Position numbers and translations under genes: made by a program. The notes under the pieces were generated by a model. That model did not search any database. It saw only the letters and a program-made list of their open reading frames with translations, and was not told the origin of the DNA. A stretch of DNA of 35,359 nt from a virus: positions 1-35,359 of IMG/VR virus record IMGVR_UViG_3300003332_000009, one strand, 5' to 3'. Shown one piece after another: positions 15,221 through 23,566 of the stretch; position 1 is the first letter of the stretch; every line of letters starts with the position of its first letter.

Positions 15221-16483
15221 ATGACATTTTACCCACAAGCGGTACAACAACCGAGTATGTACAAAGCCTTAATGCAGGGCTTACAGGGATATCAGGCTGT
15301 TAAGGGTATCCAGCAACAATCAGCTGCAAGCGAACGTGCAGACGCCGCGGAAAAAAGAGCAGCGCTTGGCCAGACAGCTGCAACCGAGAGGCAGCAAAAA
15401 TATGATGATATCGCAGACAAGGAGAGATTTGCAAAAGAGTCATCTCAGTTTGCGGCTACTATTCGGGGGTTACCGACCGAAAAGAAAATCCAACGTATAC
15501 AGGAAAGAATCTCTGATTTAGATGGAAGAGGTATCCCGTCAGATACAACCAAACGACTGCTTGATATGTACCAGCAGGGAACCACAGGCGTCCAGCAGGC
15601 CAGGAGCATGGAAGAGGCTGAAATGTTGGGTGCAAAGGTTAAAGAGGCTGATGACGCGATCGAACAGCGTTACCAGATGGGTATCCAGCAGGGATATGTC
15701 AAGGCGCCGGCAAAAATCAAGGGTCAGTACAGGTTCGCGACACCCGAGGAAAAACAGCAGGCAGGAATCACCGACGATGCGCCTTACCAGGTATCTCCAA
15801 AAGGCCAGTTTGTAAAACTCGGTGGAAAGGGACAGACGATTAATGTTAATACGGGCGGGGCAGAACCCTATAAAATAGTGGACCCTAAATCAGGGTATGC
15901 AGTTGTAGAGAGGGACGGAAAACCCGAATATATAAAAATAAAAGGTGGCCCGGCAGAGCAAGCCGCACAAGAAAAAATTACAAAGGAAAAAGCACAAAAA
16001 AAGACAACAGCCAGAACCGCCAATATTGTCAAAGAAGATATTGGAAAATTAACAAGTATGCTAGAGGGGGAAAAATTCTACGATCCTATCACAGGAATAT
16101 CAGGGAGCTTAGCCGAATCAATACCAGGAACGTCTGCAGTTGACGCTGAAGCACTCAGGACCACAATCGGCGCCAATATAGGTTTCGACAGGTTGCAAGC
16201 CATGAGGGAGGCGTCAAAAACCGGTGGAGCATTGGGCGCAATATCAGAACGAGAAATGAAGCAGCTTGAATCTGTTATGGGGTCACTTGGCAAAAAGCAG
16301 AGCAAAGAGCAACAACTACGGAACCTGAAACGGCTGGATAAGATATACGGTGGTATTATAGAAAAGGCAAGTGCCTACCCCGGTGCTAGCCAATTCGGTT
16401 TTGGAGTACAAGCAATCCCTGTTATGCAGGTTCAAACACCTTCGCGAGAAATGACACCAGCACAAGCTGAAAGGTACAGATAA
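15221..16483 (+). CDS. DNA ejection protein, P22 gp20-like position
   Basis: 420 residues (P22 gp20 is 471). Long Gln/Ala/Arg-rich helices (SAASERADAAEKRAALGQTA) start the protein. A conserved block near residues 324-358 reads IGFDRLQAMREASKTGGALG and then SEREMKQLESVMGSL, which I recognise from podovirus internal/ejection proteins. A short linker with QTINVNTGGAEPYKIVDPKS lies in between. Placement as second of three ejection genes supports the role: part of the periplasm-spanning conduit for DNA entry. Confidence 0.8.
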   Translation: MTFYPQAVQQPSMYKALMQGLQGYQAVKGIQQQSAASERADAAEKRAALGQTAATERQQKYDDIADKERFAKESSQFAATIRGLPTEKKIQRIQERISDLDGRGIPSDTTKRLLDMYQQGTTGVQQARSMEEAEMLGAKVKEADDAIEQRYQMGIQQGYVKAPAKIKGQYRFATPEEKQQAGITDDAPYQVSPKGQFVKLGGKGQTINVNTGGAEPYKIVDPKSGYAVVERDGKPEYIKIKGGPAEQAAQEKITKEKAQKKTTARTANIVKEDIGKLTSMLEGEKFYDPITGISGSLAESIPGTSAVDAEALRTTIGANIGFDRLQAMREASKTGGALGAISEREMKQLESVMGSLGKKQSKEQQLRNLKRLDKIYGGIIEKASAYPGASQFGFGVQAIPVMQVQTPSREMTPAQAERYR

Positions 16484-18735
16484 TGGCTGAATGGCAAAAT
16501 CAATTATATCAGAATTATATATCTGGTAAAATGTCAGATCAGGGCCGATCTAATTACGAGGCTGATGTGATAGCCGGAGTGATTAAGGCGCCTGAAGGAA
16601 GCCAAGGCCCGTGGGCGGAAGCTGCAAAACCATATATCCAAGCCGGCATGCAGCAGGCTGCAACGGTGCCACAGCCGCCAAAACAAACAGAAGGTATCCC
16701 ACAGGCGCACGAAGAAGAAACACAGCCTGTTATTGTCCCTGACGAAGTCCTGCAAAGGTTTTGGAATGGTGAAATGTCAGACGAAGGTATGAAAAAACTT
16801 GGCGATGATTTTAGGGCCGGTCGGGTAATATCAGCAGAATCAGAAGACGTGCCTATTTTTGAGAAAATCAGAGAGACAATCTCCGGCACGGGGAAGCGTG
16901 TTCCAGAAACTGAAGCCTTACCGTCATGGGTTCGTATGCCTGAAATGAACAATCTTAGTATTAAAGGGGCCAAAACATTAATTGGAACAATGGCAGCCGG
17001 GCCGGATGAAGTATCAAGGGTAATCAAAAAACAGAATCCGGATGTTGAGGTCAAGCAGGATACAAAAGGCAATTATATCTTTACTTCCGGTATGGACGGG
17101 CAGCAATACGCAATAAAACCGGGGTTTAGAGCTGAAGAGGACTTGCTGAGGGGTGGTGCTACTTTAATGCTTTACGCCATGGGGTCACGTGGAGGGGCTG
17201 GCCGTAGAATGTTAGGGGCCGGTGCTACACAATTTGGAATAGAAGCATCTCAGGAAATGACCGGCGGAAAGTTTGATGCAACAGAAATTCCACTTGCTAT
17301 GCTGTTTGAAGGTGGAGGGATTGCAGCCGGAAAAGGAGCAGCAGCGTTAAAGGGCGTATTTAAGGGGAAAACAGCGCCGGAACCCGTTAGAAAAGCCATG
17401 GGGAAATTCGGTGTAAAATTAAAAAAGTCCATACCAACACAAATAGAAGCTGATGTTGCAACTGCTGAAAAAATGGGCGTAACGCCAATAACTTCAGATG
17501 TGTTCCCTCCCAAGACTTTCAGCCAAAAATCAAGGCAGCTGGCAACAGAAAGAATCCCTATAATCGGCACTGGAACAACCAGGGCAGCGCAACAGGAGAC
17601 AAGAGAACAGGCAGTCAAAGACGTTCTGGCAAGTTATGGTGCTGACGATTTGGCGGCCGCTTCTGATGATGTGATGAAGGATTTAATAAAAAAGAAGGGT
17701 GCCGATATCCAGAAATACACAAAATTGAAGGGTGACGTTATTGAGAATTTGTCCGGGGAAAGTGTCCCAATGGCCAAAACAGCAACAGCAATAGACGCCG
17801 AAGTGTCAAAACTTAAAGAGCTTGGATCAAAAGATGTTGAGCCACTGATCGAGGCACTGGAAGAGGCCAAAACTTCATTTGACGGCAAATCACTTTCACA
17901 AGTTGAAGACCTCCGTAAAATTCTAGGTGAAAAATTGAAATCATCTGACCTTGCAACCGTGAAAAGTCAGGCCGAAAAAGTGAACCGGAGTTTATATAAG
18001 GCTGTCAACGAAGACATGGGAGAGTTTATCAAGGCAAACGGTGAGCCTAGAGACTTCAATAAGTGGAAATTAGCAAATAAACGGCTTGAGGGTGGAATCA
18101 AAAGTATGAAAATAACAGCGCTTAAAACAGCGCTTAAAAAAGGGGATATGACTCCAGAACTTGTCCAGAATCTACTTTTTAGCAATAAACCAAGTGAAAT
18201 AAAAATGTTGTACAAGAGTCTTACCCCTGTCGGGAAATCAAGGGCAAAAGTGGCTATATATCAAAAGGCTCTAGAAAAAGCGGGTGGGATGGACGAACTG
18301 TCAACAGCAAAATTTAGAACGGCGCTGAAGAACCTGGAAAAATCAACCGGGGTATTTTTTAAAAATGATGATAAACGGGTACTTGACGGGTTGAAAAAAG
18401 TTTTGGACATGACAAAACGTGCAGAGGTGGCAGGCGTACAACCTCCAACAGGTGTGCAAAATTACCAGTTTATATTGGGGTCTATGCTTGGAGCCGGCAC
18501 ATATGCGGGAGGTGCTATAGTACCAGTAGCGTCAGGTTCGATAGCAGCGGTGGCCAGAGCTTACGAATCAAAACCTATCAGAAATCTTTTGATCAAAATA
18601 GCCAAGGGTAAAGGTGGCGAAGAGAAGTATATTAAAAGCCTTGTGAACCTTATCAGAACTCAGCACCAGCTCAGTAAAAAACAATCGCCGGCAGAACAGC
18701 GCCGGGCCTTAGAAATGCTAAATACAAAGGTATAA
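16483..18735 (+). CDS. Large DNA ejection protein, P22 gp16-like position
   Basis: 750 residues, longer than P22 gp16 (609). The N-terminus has two copies of a short motif: WQNQLYQNYISGKMSDQGRS (5-24) and LQRFWNGEMSDEGMKKLGDD (near 89-108), likely cargo or capsid-binding. A Gly/Ala-rich hydrophobic region (FEGGGIAAGKGAAALKGVFK) could insert in the membrane; the centre and C-terminus are long amphipathic helices. Another hydrophobic Gly stretch (FILGSMLGAGTYAGGAIVPV) lies near 660-690. The ATG shares one base with the previous stop codon. No lysozyme or transglycosylase motif is evident. Confidence 0.8.
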   Translation: MAEWQNQLYQNYISGKMSDQGRSNYEADVIAGVIKAPEGSQGPWAEAAKPYIQAGMQQAATVPQPPKQTEGIPQAHEEETQPVIVPDEVLQRFWNGEMSDEGMKKLGDDFRAGRVISAESEDVPIFEKIRETISGTGKRVPETEALPSWVRMPEMNNLSIKGAKTLIGTMAAGPDEVSRVIKKQNPDVEVKQDTKGNYIFTSGMDGQQYAIKPGFRAEEDLLRGGATLMLYAMGSRGGAGRRMLGAGATQFGIEASQEMTGGKFDATEIPLAMLFEGGGIAAGKGAAALKGVFKGKTAPEPVRKAMGKFGVKLKKSIPTQIEADVATAEKMGVTPITSDVFPPKTFSQKSRQLATERIPIIGTGTTRAAQQETREQAVKDVLASYGADDLAAASDDVMKDLIKKKGADIQKYTKLKGDVIENLSGESVPMAKTATAIDAEVSKLKELGSKDVEPLIEALEEAKTSFDGKSLSQVEDLRKILGEKLKSSDLATVKSQAEKVNRSLYKAVNEDMGEFIKANGEPRDFNKWKLANKRLEGGIKSMKITALKTALKKGDMTPELVQNLLFSNKPSEIKMLYKSLTPVGKSRAKVAIYQKALEKAGGMDELSTAKFRTALKNLEKSTGVFFKNDDKRVLDGLKKVLDMTKRAEVAGVQPPTGVQNYQFILGSMLGAGTYAGGAIVPVASGSIAAVARAYESKPIRNLLIKIAKGKGGEEKYIKSLVNLIRTQHQLSKKQSPAEQRRALEMLNTKV

Positions 18736-20163
18736 ATGTCAATCATCTATCTACCGATCCAGAGCGCATACGGTCAGAACATAAAACCTTTCGGCGGGGC
18801 GTTACTCTATGTCTACGAAACCGGAACAACGACGCTAAAAACGGTTTATTCCGACAAGGCCGAAACGACTCCGCTTTCAAACCCGGTGGTCGCAAACGGA
18901 GAAGGAAGGTTCCCGGCAATGTATATCAGCGGGCTTTACAAGCTGGTGTGCAAGGACGAAAATGACGTTACAATCTGGACAGAAGATAACCTTCAGGGCC
19001 GGACGGGTGATCTGGTATGGGGTGGTGATTTCAGCAGCTCGACCAATGCCAGTAATTACCCGGCGTCAGGTAATCAAGGCGATTGGTATGTTGTGACCAC
19101 AGGCTTCACTCTTGCTACTTTATCAGGTGGATACGTCCTAAATGAAAGGGATTTTATCATTGCAAATAAAGACGGAGCAACCGGAATAGATGCTGATTGG
19201 GATATTGTCAGGGGTAAGAATTCAGTCCCCAAAGATGCAGATTTCTCTACAAAAAATTTATTGATAGACGTACAGTCAAATACAACGGTTGATCTGGATG
19301 CTGATGTAATCAATATTCTGAACTCTGACAACGAAGTAAAACAGGTTACTGATGTTGATTTAACTTTTACAATGCCAACAGACCTGCACGCAGGCAGCGA
19401 AAAAGCGTCTACAAACTATTGGTTATGGATTGATAGCGATTTAAACAAGGTTTTAGTCCCGGATTTAACGGGAACGGCAGACGGGACAACGGCAGGATTC
19501 CTTGAAGACTCAGGCAATACCTTTTTTACGGATGGTGTCAAAGCCGGGGATATCGCTTACAACACAAAGGATTTAACGCAAACCACAGTCAAAACAACGC
19601 CTACGGTTGACGGGGCAAACCTGGAAGTCAACGACGATATTTTTACGGATACAGAAACGTATCTTATCAGGTTACTATCGCCAACAGGATTGGGATCGTT
19701 TAAAGCTAGACTAGGAGCTGCTTATAATAACAGTTCAAGCCATTTTGATGACTCGTTTTATACTCAGATTCAGGAAAAAAAATCGTATGATGAAAATAAT
19801 CTAGCTATTTCATCAAGCCCAGCTATAGCGTCGAATAGGGGCGTTGAGGCTTTTGTGAGGCAAGTCAACGACTGGACCGGGGCTGGTTCGTGGAGAATAA
19901 ACGGATGTATAAGTTACGCGGTCGCGTCAGCGTCCAGAAACTCGGCAACGTTGACTATATCCGGAATAGTAAATAAAGCGGGGACTGCTGCAAATTACGA
20001 TCCAGTAATTATAGCAGAGGGTAACTCCGGTGTCGGCCCGTATAGAGGCAACGCGGTTTCTAGCACAGCTACATTCGTATGTAGCCACGGACCATTAACA
20101 ACCACCGCCTATTTTTTCTCGTTTGATGTTCCGCTTAATAAAAAACCAACATTTCACAAATAA
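18736..20163 (+). CDS. Tailspike / tail fibre protein
   Basis: 475 residues. The N-terminal domain (1-90) contains FGGALLYVYETGTTTLKTVY, then SNPVVANGEGRFPAMYISG and YKLVCKDENDVTIWTEDNL, the classic head-binding/anchor pattern of podovirus tail proteins. The middle is beta-rich with Gly and Asp. The last 95 residues repeat the domain found at the end of the 13544 product. No beta-helix endoglycosidase core or catalytic acid pair is evident, and the length is short for a P22 spike (667), so a receptor-binding fibre is more likely. Begins directly after the ejection gene stop. Confidence 0.85.
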   Translation: MSIIYLPIQSAYGQNIKPFGGALLYVYETGTTTLKTVYSDKAETTPLSNPVVANGEGRFPAMYISGLYKLVCKDENDVTIWTEDNLQGRTGDLVWGGDFSSSTNASNYPASGNQGDWYVVTTGFTLATLSGGYVLNERDFIIANKDGATGIDADWDIVRGKNSVPKDADFSTKNLLIDVQSNTTVDLDADVINILNSDNEVKQVTDVDLTFTMPTDLHAGSEKASTNYWLWIDSDLNKVLVPDLTGTADGTTAGFLEDSGNTFFTDGVKAGDIAYNTKDLTQTTVKTTPTVDGANLEVNDDIFTDTETYLIRLLSPTGLGSFKARLGAAYNNSSSHFDDSFYTQIQEKKSYDENNLAISSSPAIASNRGVEAFVRQVNDWTGAGSWRINGCISYAVASASRNSATLTISGIVNKAGTAANYDPVIIAEGNSGVGPYRGNAVSSTATFVCSHGPLTTTAYFFSFDVPLNKKPTFHK

Positions 20164-20166
20164 AAA

Positions 20167-20538
20167 ATGAAATTCAAACACGCAGAATCACCCGGCTACT
20201 ATTATAAAATAGACGACGCCGGAAATAAAAGCCCGTCATGGTCTCAAAAAAACAAGCCGGGATATTATCAAGAAATGATGGATTGGGTTGCTGAGGGCAA
20301 CGAAATAGAACCACAATTCACAGCCGAAGAGCTTGACCAGAAAATTGCCGACGATATCAAGCAGGCGCATGAAAAACAAAAATCCGATTGTATCCGGCTC
20401 CTGAACGAATCAGAAAAAGCGGTTTCTCATGATCCACCCTACCCGGATGATATCGATGCCTGGAAAAAGTATCGGGCTGAACTCAGGTTATTGCTAAAGT
20501 CTAAAGAGCTCGGCGACATTCCAAAAAAACCTTTTTGA
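20167..20538 (+). CDS. Tail fibre assembly-like protein
   Basis: 123 residues. N-terminal MKFKHAESPGYYYKIDDAGN is followed by a helical middle (EELDQKIADDIKQAHEKQKS). The C-terminus WKKYRAELRLLLKS, with GDIPKKPF, matches the W-x-x-YR-x-x-LR ... IP-x-x-P signature of tail-fibre assembly chaperones. It starts three bases after the spike/fibre stop, the usual position for this chaperone. Its stop codon lies inside the -35 element of the next promoter. Confidence 0.8.
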   Translation: MKFKHAESPGYYYKIDDAGNKSPSWSQKNKPGYYQEMMDWVAEGNEIEPQFTAEELDQKIADDIKQAHEKQKSDCIRLLNESEKAVSHDPPYPDDIDAWKKYRAELRLLLKSKELGDIPKKPF

Positions 20539-20563
20539 CATTCCGGTTTACATTTTATATAAT
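20535..20563 (+). promoter_or_regulatory. Perfect consensus sigma-70 promoter for the lipoprotein gene
   Basis: TTGACA (20535-20540), 17-base spacer, TATAAT (20558-20563): both hexamers and the spacer are consensus. The stop codon of the upstream gene is the TGA inside the -35. An AT-rich leader and an AGAGGA ribosome site lead to ATG 20600. It should fire with host polymerase and no phage factor, so the lipoprotein gene is likely expressed independently of the late operon. Confidence 0.85.
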
Positions 20564-20599
20564 AAATATAATTTATAAACCCAAACCAAAGAGGAAAAA

Positions 20600-21904
20600 A
20601 TGAAAAAGTATGTTTTGATGTTGCTGGCATTGTTTTTAATCGGATGTACAGAAGTTATCAAAGAAAGCAGTGATTCAGACACAACTGAAGATGCTCCAAT
20701 TGTCCACACAATTGCCGGTAAGCTACAAAAAGGCCGGTGCCTGAAGGATGCCAGAGTACAATCATGGCCATTGATCAACGGAACAATGAGCCAATCAGGT
20801 GCGCAATTTATCGAGTTTACCGGTGACGATGGGTCCTATAGTATGGACGTTCAAGGCGATTCTGAATACGTTTTTACGTACTTTAAAGGCTATTGTGACG
20901 ATGAAGTAAACGGTGGGTCAGGATGGCAGGAACTATACGGAATCAGAAAAGTATCAGACCCAATTTCAAACACGAATCCACTAACGAAAGTTTCTTATCA
21001 TGTGGCCAAGGACTTATTTGCTGACGGTTTTGGAACGGTCGAAGCCTGCCTGGCAGAATCTGAGAGGCTGACAACTGAGTTTATGTCAATGCCGAAAATT
21101 TCCGAGAGGTTCGGATCAATGAACCTTGAAAAAGACGGCGAGCAACACCGAGAACTTTCCCTTGCAAGTGCAGCTATTCTCTACGGTCGGACCGATGTTG
21201 AGGCCGGTGATTTCATGATTGAGATAGCAACCGCGATTATGAATGGCGACACGGCCTTAAAAGATGAAATTAGGGCAGTGTATGATGAATTGCCTCTGAT
21301 GACCGTAAAAAGCAATCTAGAGGCCAGCTATGCAAGCGTGGGAGTGGATATTGACGTTCCGAAACTATGGAGAATTCACGCGCCTGATTATTACGCTGAC
21401 TTATTGGAAAGAACCCCCGCTGTCCAAACAACCTACAATCTGGACGATACAACAAGCTGCAGTTTCGACCAGTCAGATTTTAATACTTTTGCGGTCCCGT
21501 ACACTTTCCAGGCGGGAATCGAATCAACGCGGTATATAGCCTTAAACGTTGCCAAAGATATTGACGTATCAATCTGGACGGTAGCGACTCATGTGGGTGG
21601 ATATCCAGCACCGGGAATTAAAATTCTGGACTTAACGAGGCTGAGGGAAAATCTACTTGCGGTTCCTGGCCTGTCATATAACGGCATGTTGGGTGATAAC
21701 CACGGGTTAAAAACAGGCGATGAGGTTTATATTGTATTTAGAAAAGACGCTGATTTCGTGCTGTCTAAATCATGCGGTGGTGACCGGCTTTACACAGCTT
21801 ACACACTGGCAAGCGATAACGAGGGTTTGACCTGGATAGGTGACGGTAACAACGCGGACCGGTTCTTTTATTTCACTGGGTTGATTTTAAAAGGGTTTAA
21901 CTGA
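20600..21904 (+). CDS. Lipoprotein, accessory (moron-like) gene
   Basis: 434 residues with a signal peptide MKKYVLMLLALFLIGC whose lipobox is L-I-G-C (Cys16). The mature start, TEVIKESSDSDTTEDAP, is a flexible acidic linker. Positions 2-3 after Cys are Glu-Val, not Asp, so outer-membrane sorting is possible. The early mature part looks like a small beta domain (IAGKLQKGRCLKDARVQSWP) of the carboxypeptidase-regulatory/surface type; the rest is unrecognised. It has its own consensus promoter and lies between tail and lysis genes, typical for genes altering the host surface. A role in superinfection exclusion is an inference. Confidence 0.8.
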   Translation: MKKYVLMLLALFLIGCTEVIKESSDSDTTEDAPIVHTIAGKLQKGRCLKDARVQSWPLINGTMSQSGAQFIEFTGDDGSYSMDVQGDSEYVFTYFKGYCDDEVNGGSGWQELYGIRKVSDPISNTNPLTKVSYHVAKDLFADGFGTVEACLAESERLTTEFMSMPKISERFGSMNLEKDGEQHRELSLASAAILYGRTDVEAGDFMIEIATAIMNGDTALKDEIRAVYDELPLMTVKSNLEASYASVGVDIDVPKLWRIHAPDYYADLLERTPAVQTTYNLDDTTSCSFDQSDFNTFAVPYTFQAGIESTRYIALNVAKDIDVSIWTVATHVGGYPAPGIKILDLTRLRENLLAVPGLSYNGMLGDNHGLKTGDEVYIVFRKDADFVLSKSCGGDRLYTAYTLASDNEGLTWIGDGNNADRFFYFTGLILKGFN

Positions 21905-22308
21905 TGCTGAAACTAGAACGTTCTTATCTGGATAACTGCACAATAGGCAAGATGTATTTTTCCGGTGAGTTTGTATGCTACACAGTCGAGCGCCCGTGGC
22001 TTAATAACGGGAAAAATATTAGCTGTGTACCTGCCGGGACGTATAAACTCGAACCGTATAGTTCCAGCAGGTTCCCGGACTGCTATTCACTGACGAGTTT
22101 TCCTCTCGGGGTCGGTCTTATCCCGAGTTTTCACCGGACCCATATTTTGATTCACCCAGGCAATTATCCACATGACGTGGAGGGTTGTATTGCACCGGGT
22201 CTCAGGCTTAATCAGTCAACATGGGGAGTCTCAGAGAGCAGGCCCGCAATGGATATGCTCAGAGGCTTAATCGAATTAAATAACATTCAAACATTGGAGA
22301 TTAAATAA
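21904..22308 (+). CDS. DUF5675-family protein, possible lysis enzyme
   Basis: 134 residues. The family pattern is clear: CTIGKMYFSGEFVCYTVERP, NISCVPAGTYKLEPY, and ILIHPGNYPHDVEGCIAPGL with His80, His84 and a GC(I) at 94-96. DUF5675 is widespread in phages near lysis genes; its activity is unknown, although the H...GC motif recalls L,D-transpeptidase-like sites. Here it sits between the lipoprotein and a holin-like gene, overlapping the former by one base, and no classical lysozyme exists elsewhere in the window. It is therefore the best endolysin candidate. Confidence 0.75.
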   Translation: MLKLERSYLDNCTIGKMYFSGEFVCYTVERPWLNNGKNISCVPAGTYKLEPYSSSRFPDCYSLTSFPLGVGLIPSFHRTHILIHPGNYPHDVEGCIAPGLRLNQSTWGVSESRPAMDMLRGLIELNNIQTLEIK

Positions 22309-22589
22309 TGGAAATCATAACAGCTTGGCTTATTCAATACGGGCTTATGGCAGCAGGCGGAACAATCGCGGCGGCTGTTTTGGGGTGGGTACTCGCTAAG
22401 ATTCCAACGGGAAAATGGTCAAAGCAGTCAGCTATCAAAGGGGCTGAACACGGTAAGATTGTAACCGCTTTTTGTTCCAAAAAAATCCCGCTATGGAATA
22501 ATGTAATTGAGCCAATATTCGTTGACACGGTTGGCGTTTTGCTTTCCTATATCAGCGGGTTTATTGTGGGCTTGAAGTCGGATAACTAA
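22308..22589 (+). CDS. Holin-like membrane protein
   Basis: 93 residues with two hydrophobic segments (about 8-30, AWLIQYGLMAAGGTIAAAVL, and 68-88, PIFVDTVGVLLSYISGFIVG) separated by a basic loop (KWSKQSAIKGAEHGK). Size, topology and place right after the DUF5675 gene suggest a holin or holin-like pore. TTGGAGATTAA provides the ribosome site. Its stop overlaps the stop of a convergent minus-strand gene by three bases. Not matched to a named holin family. Confidence 0.6.
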   Translation: MEIITAWLIQYGLMAAGGTIAAAVLGWVLAKIPTGKWSKQSAIKGAEHGKIVTAFCSKKIPLWNNVIEPIFVDTVGVLLSYISGFIVGLKSDN

Positions 22590-22759
22590 GTTTCAAATTC
22601 GTCAAGCTCAATCCAAAAATTGCCAGCATGAAAAACATAGTGCATACCATCATAATATTCACTGAAAAACCCGAATTTCGGTTTTCCTTGATAGTTTTCA
22701 AAACCGGCTGACCATGACCCGCTAAATAAAACACGAAGGAATATTTTTAAACTTTTCAT
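22586..22759 (-). CDS. Small minus-strand hypothetical protein
   Basis: 57 residues, MKSLKIFLRVLFSGSWSAGF ... YDGMHYVFHAGNFWIELDEF. Aromatic-rich, no family recognised. Its ATG (complement of 22757-22759) follows the TGA of the upstream minus gene by one base, so they are one operon. The end overlaps the holin-like stop in a convergent arrangement. The good coding texture and tight packing support a real gene although it is short. Confidence 0.6.
   Translation of the reverse strand: MKSLKIFLRVLFSGSWSAGFENYQGKPKFGFFSEYYDGMHYVFHAGNFWIELDEFET
22666..22685. terminator. Weak possible bidirectional terminator
   Basis: aaaacc (22666-22671) and ggtttt (22680-22685) flank cgaatttc; alternatively ccgaa-t-ttcgg forms a short stem. 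T-runs follow on both strands (GTTTTCC forward, GTTTTTCA reverse). It lies near the meeting point of convergent operons but inside the minus gene at 22586-22759. Stem quality is poor. Confidence 0.2.
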
Positions 22760-22760
22760 A

Positions 22761-22856
22761 TCAATTTGGCGGGATAAAATAAGTTTTGTTTCGCCTCTTC
22801 ACGACCACGATACCAGCCACGGCCAGAGCTGCAGCAAGAAAAATTAGTTTTTTCAT
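22761..22856 (-). CDS. Tiny minus-strand membrane peptide
   Basis: 31 residues, MKKLIFLAAALAVAGIVVVK, then RRNKTYFIPPN. One hydrophobic segment with a basic C-terminal flank, so either a single-span inner-membrane peptide or an uncleaved signal anchor. It lies between the HNH-like gene and the 57-residue gene on the same strand with only a few bases between them. Confidence 0.5.
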   Translation of the reverse strand: MKKLIFLAAALAVAGIVVVKRRNKTYFIPPN

Positions 22857-22869
22857 TTTTTGCCTGTTT

Positions 22870-23328
22870 TCATTGTGTGTGTTTCGACATTTCTTTATCA
22901 ATTGCGCTCTGCATGATTACCTCAACCACTTCGCCGCGGTGCTTGTTTTTAAACTGGTCCATTTTGAATAATTCCACCCAAAGCTGCTTGTCGACCCTTA
23001 GTTGTATGGTTGTTAATTTGCCACAAGGCGAAAACCTTACTTTCTTTTTTCGCCGCCTCTTGTTGTTTGCTTGTTCTTTTATGGTTGCCCACCTACAATT
23101 TTTAGGGCAGTAATTCCCGTCATTGTTTATTCTGTCGATTGACAACCCTGGCGGCCTTTTTCCCATATCAAGTAAGAAAGTATCGAAGCTATCCCACCTT
23201 TCACAGATAGATATCCCCCTCCCTCCATAGTATTTGTAACCACTATTTTTTTTATTATTGCACCTTTGCCTCATATTAGCCCATGTTTTGTACTCACTTT
23301 TGTGTAGTTTGCGGTTTGTATTTTTCAT
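22870..23328 (-). CDS. HNH-like (homing-type) nuclease with ribbon-helix-helix-like tail
   Basis: 152 residues. Residues 10-90 carry the phage HNH/AP2-associated pattern: YKTWANMRQRC, YYGGRGISICERW (33-45), then SIDRINNDGNYCPKNCRWAT (63-82) and EQANN. Such proteins nick DNA and can spread by homing. The C-terminal part (106-145, TTIQLRVDKQLWVELFKMDQ ...) looks like a ribbon-helix-helix segment, similar to the protein encoded just upstream at 23325-23498. The ATG overlaps the upstream TGA (ATGA). It sits in the only minus-strand operon of the window. Confidence 0.75.
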   Translation of the reverse strand: MKNTNRKLHKSEYKTWANMRQRCNNKKNSGYKYYGGRGISICERWDSFDTFLLDMGKRPPGLSIDRINNDGNYCPKNCRWATIKEQANNKRRRKKKVRFSPCGKLTTIQLRVDKQLWVELFKMDQFKNKHRGEVVEVIMQSAIDKEMSKHTQ

Positions 23329-23498
23329 AAAATCCCCTTGTGTTTCTCGTTAAAATCCTGCAGAGCCTCTTCAAAAGCGTCTTTTTTACTTTTTCCAATA
23401 CAGCTTGAAATCAGTTTGAATTGATACCAGACTTGCTTGCTAACTTCAACCAGTGTTTGAGTTGCTGGTTTTGTCGTATCATATTTTCTTTTTCCCAT
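23325..23498 (-). CDS. Small ribbon-helix-helix-like protein
   Basis: 57 residues: MGKRKYDTTKPATQTLVEVS, KQVWYQFKLISSCIGKSKKD, AFEEALQDFNEKHKGIL. The strand (TQTLVEVS) followed by two helices is the pattern of a short RHH DNA-binding protein. First gene after the minus-strand promoter; an AAAGGGG ribosome site precedes it. It could regulate the divergent promoters next door. Similarity to the tail of the neighbouring HNH-like protein suggests duplication. Confidence 0.55.
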   Translation of the reverse strand: MGKRKYDTTKPATQTLVEVSKQVWYQFKLISSCIGKSKKDAFEEALQDFNEKHKGIL

Positions 23499-23526
23499 TT
23501 GGCCCCTTTTGTTAGTGTGTGTCTCT

Positions 23527-23555
23527 ATTATCGGTAAAGGTTTTTATTATGTCAA
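23527..23555 (-). promoter_or_regulatory. Leftward sigma-70 promoter
   Basis: Read on the minus strand: TTGACA (complement of 23550-23555), 17-base spacer, GATAAT (complement of 23527-23532). The -35 is consensus and the -10 has one mismatch. It drives the minus-strand operon whose first start codon is at 23498. Confidence 0.7.
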
Positions 23556-23566
23556 TAAAAAAAGTG

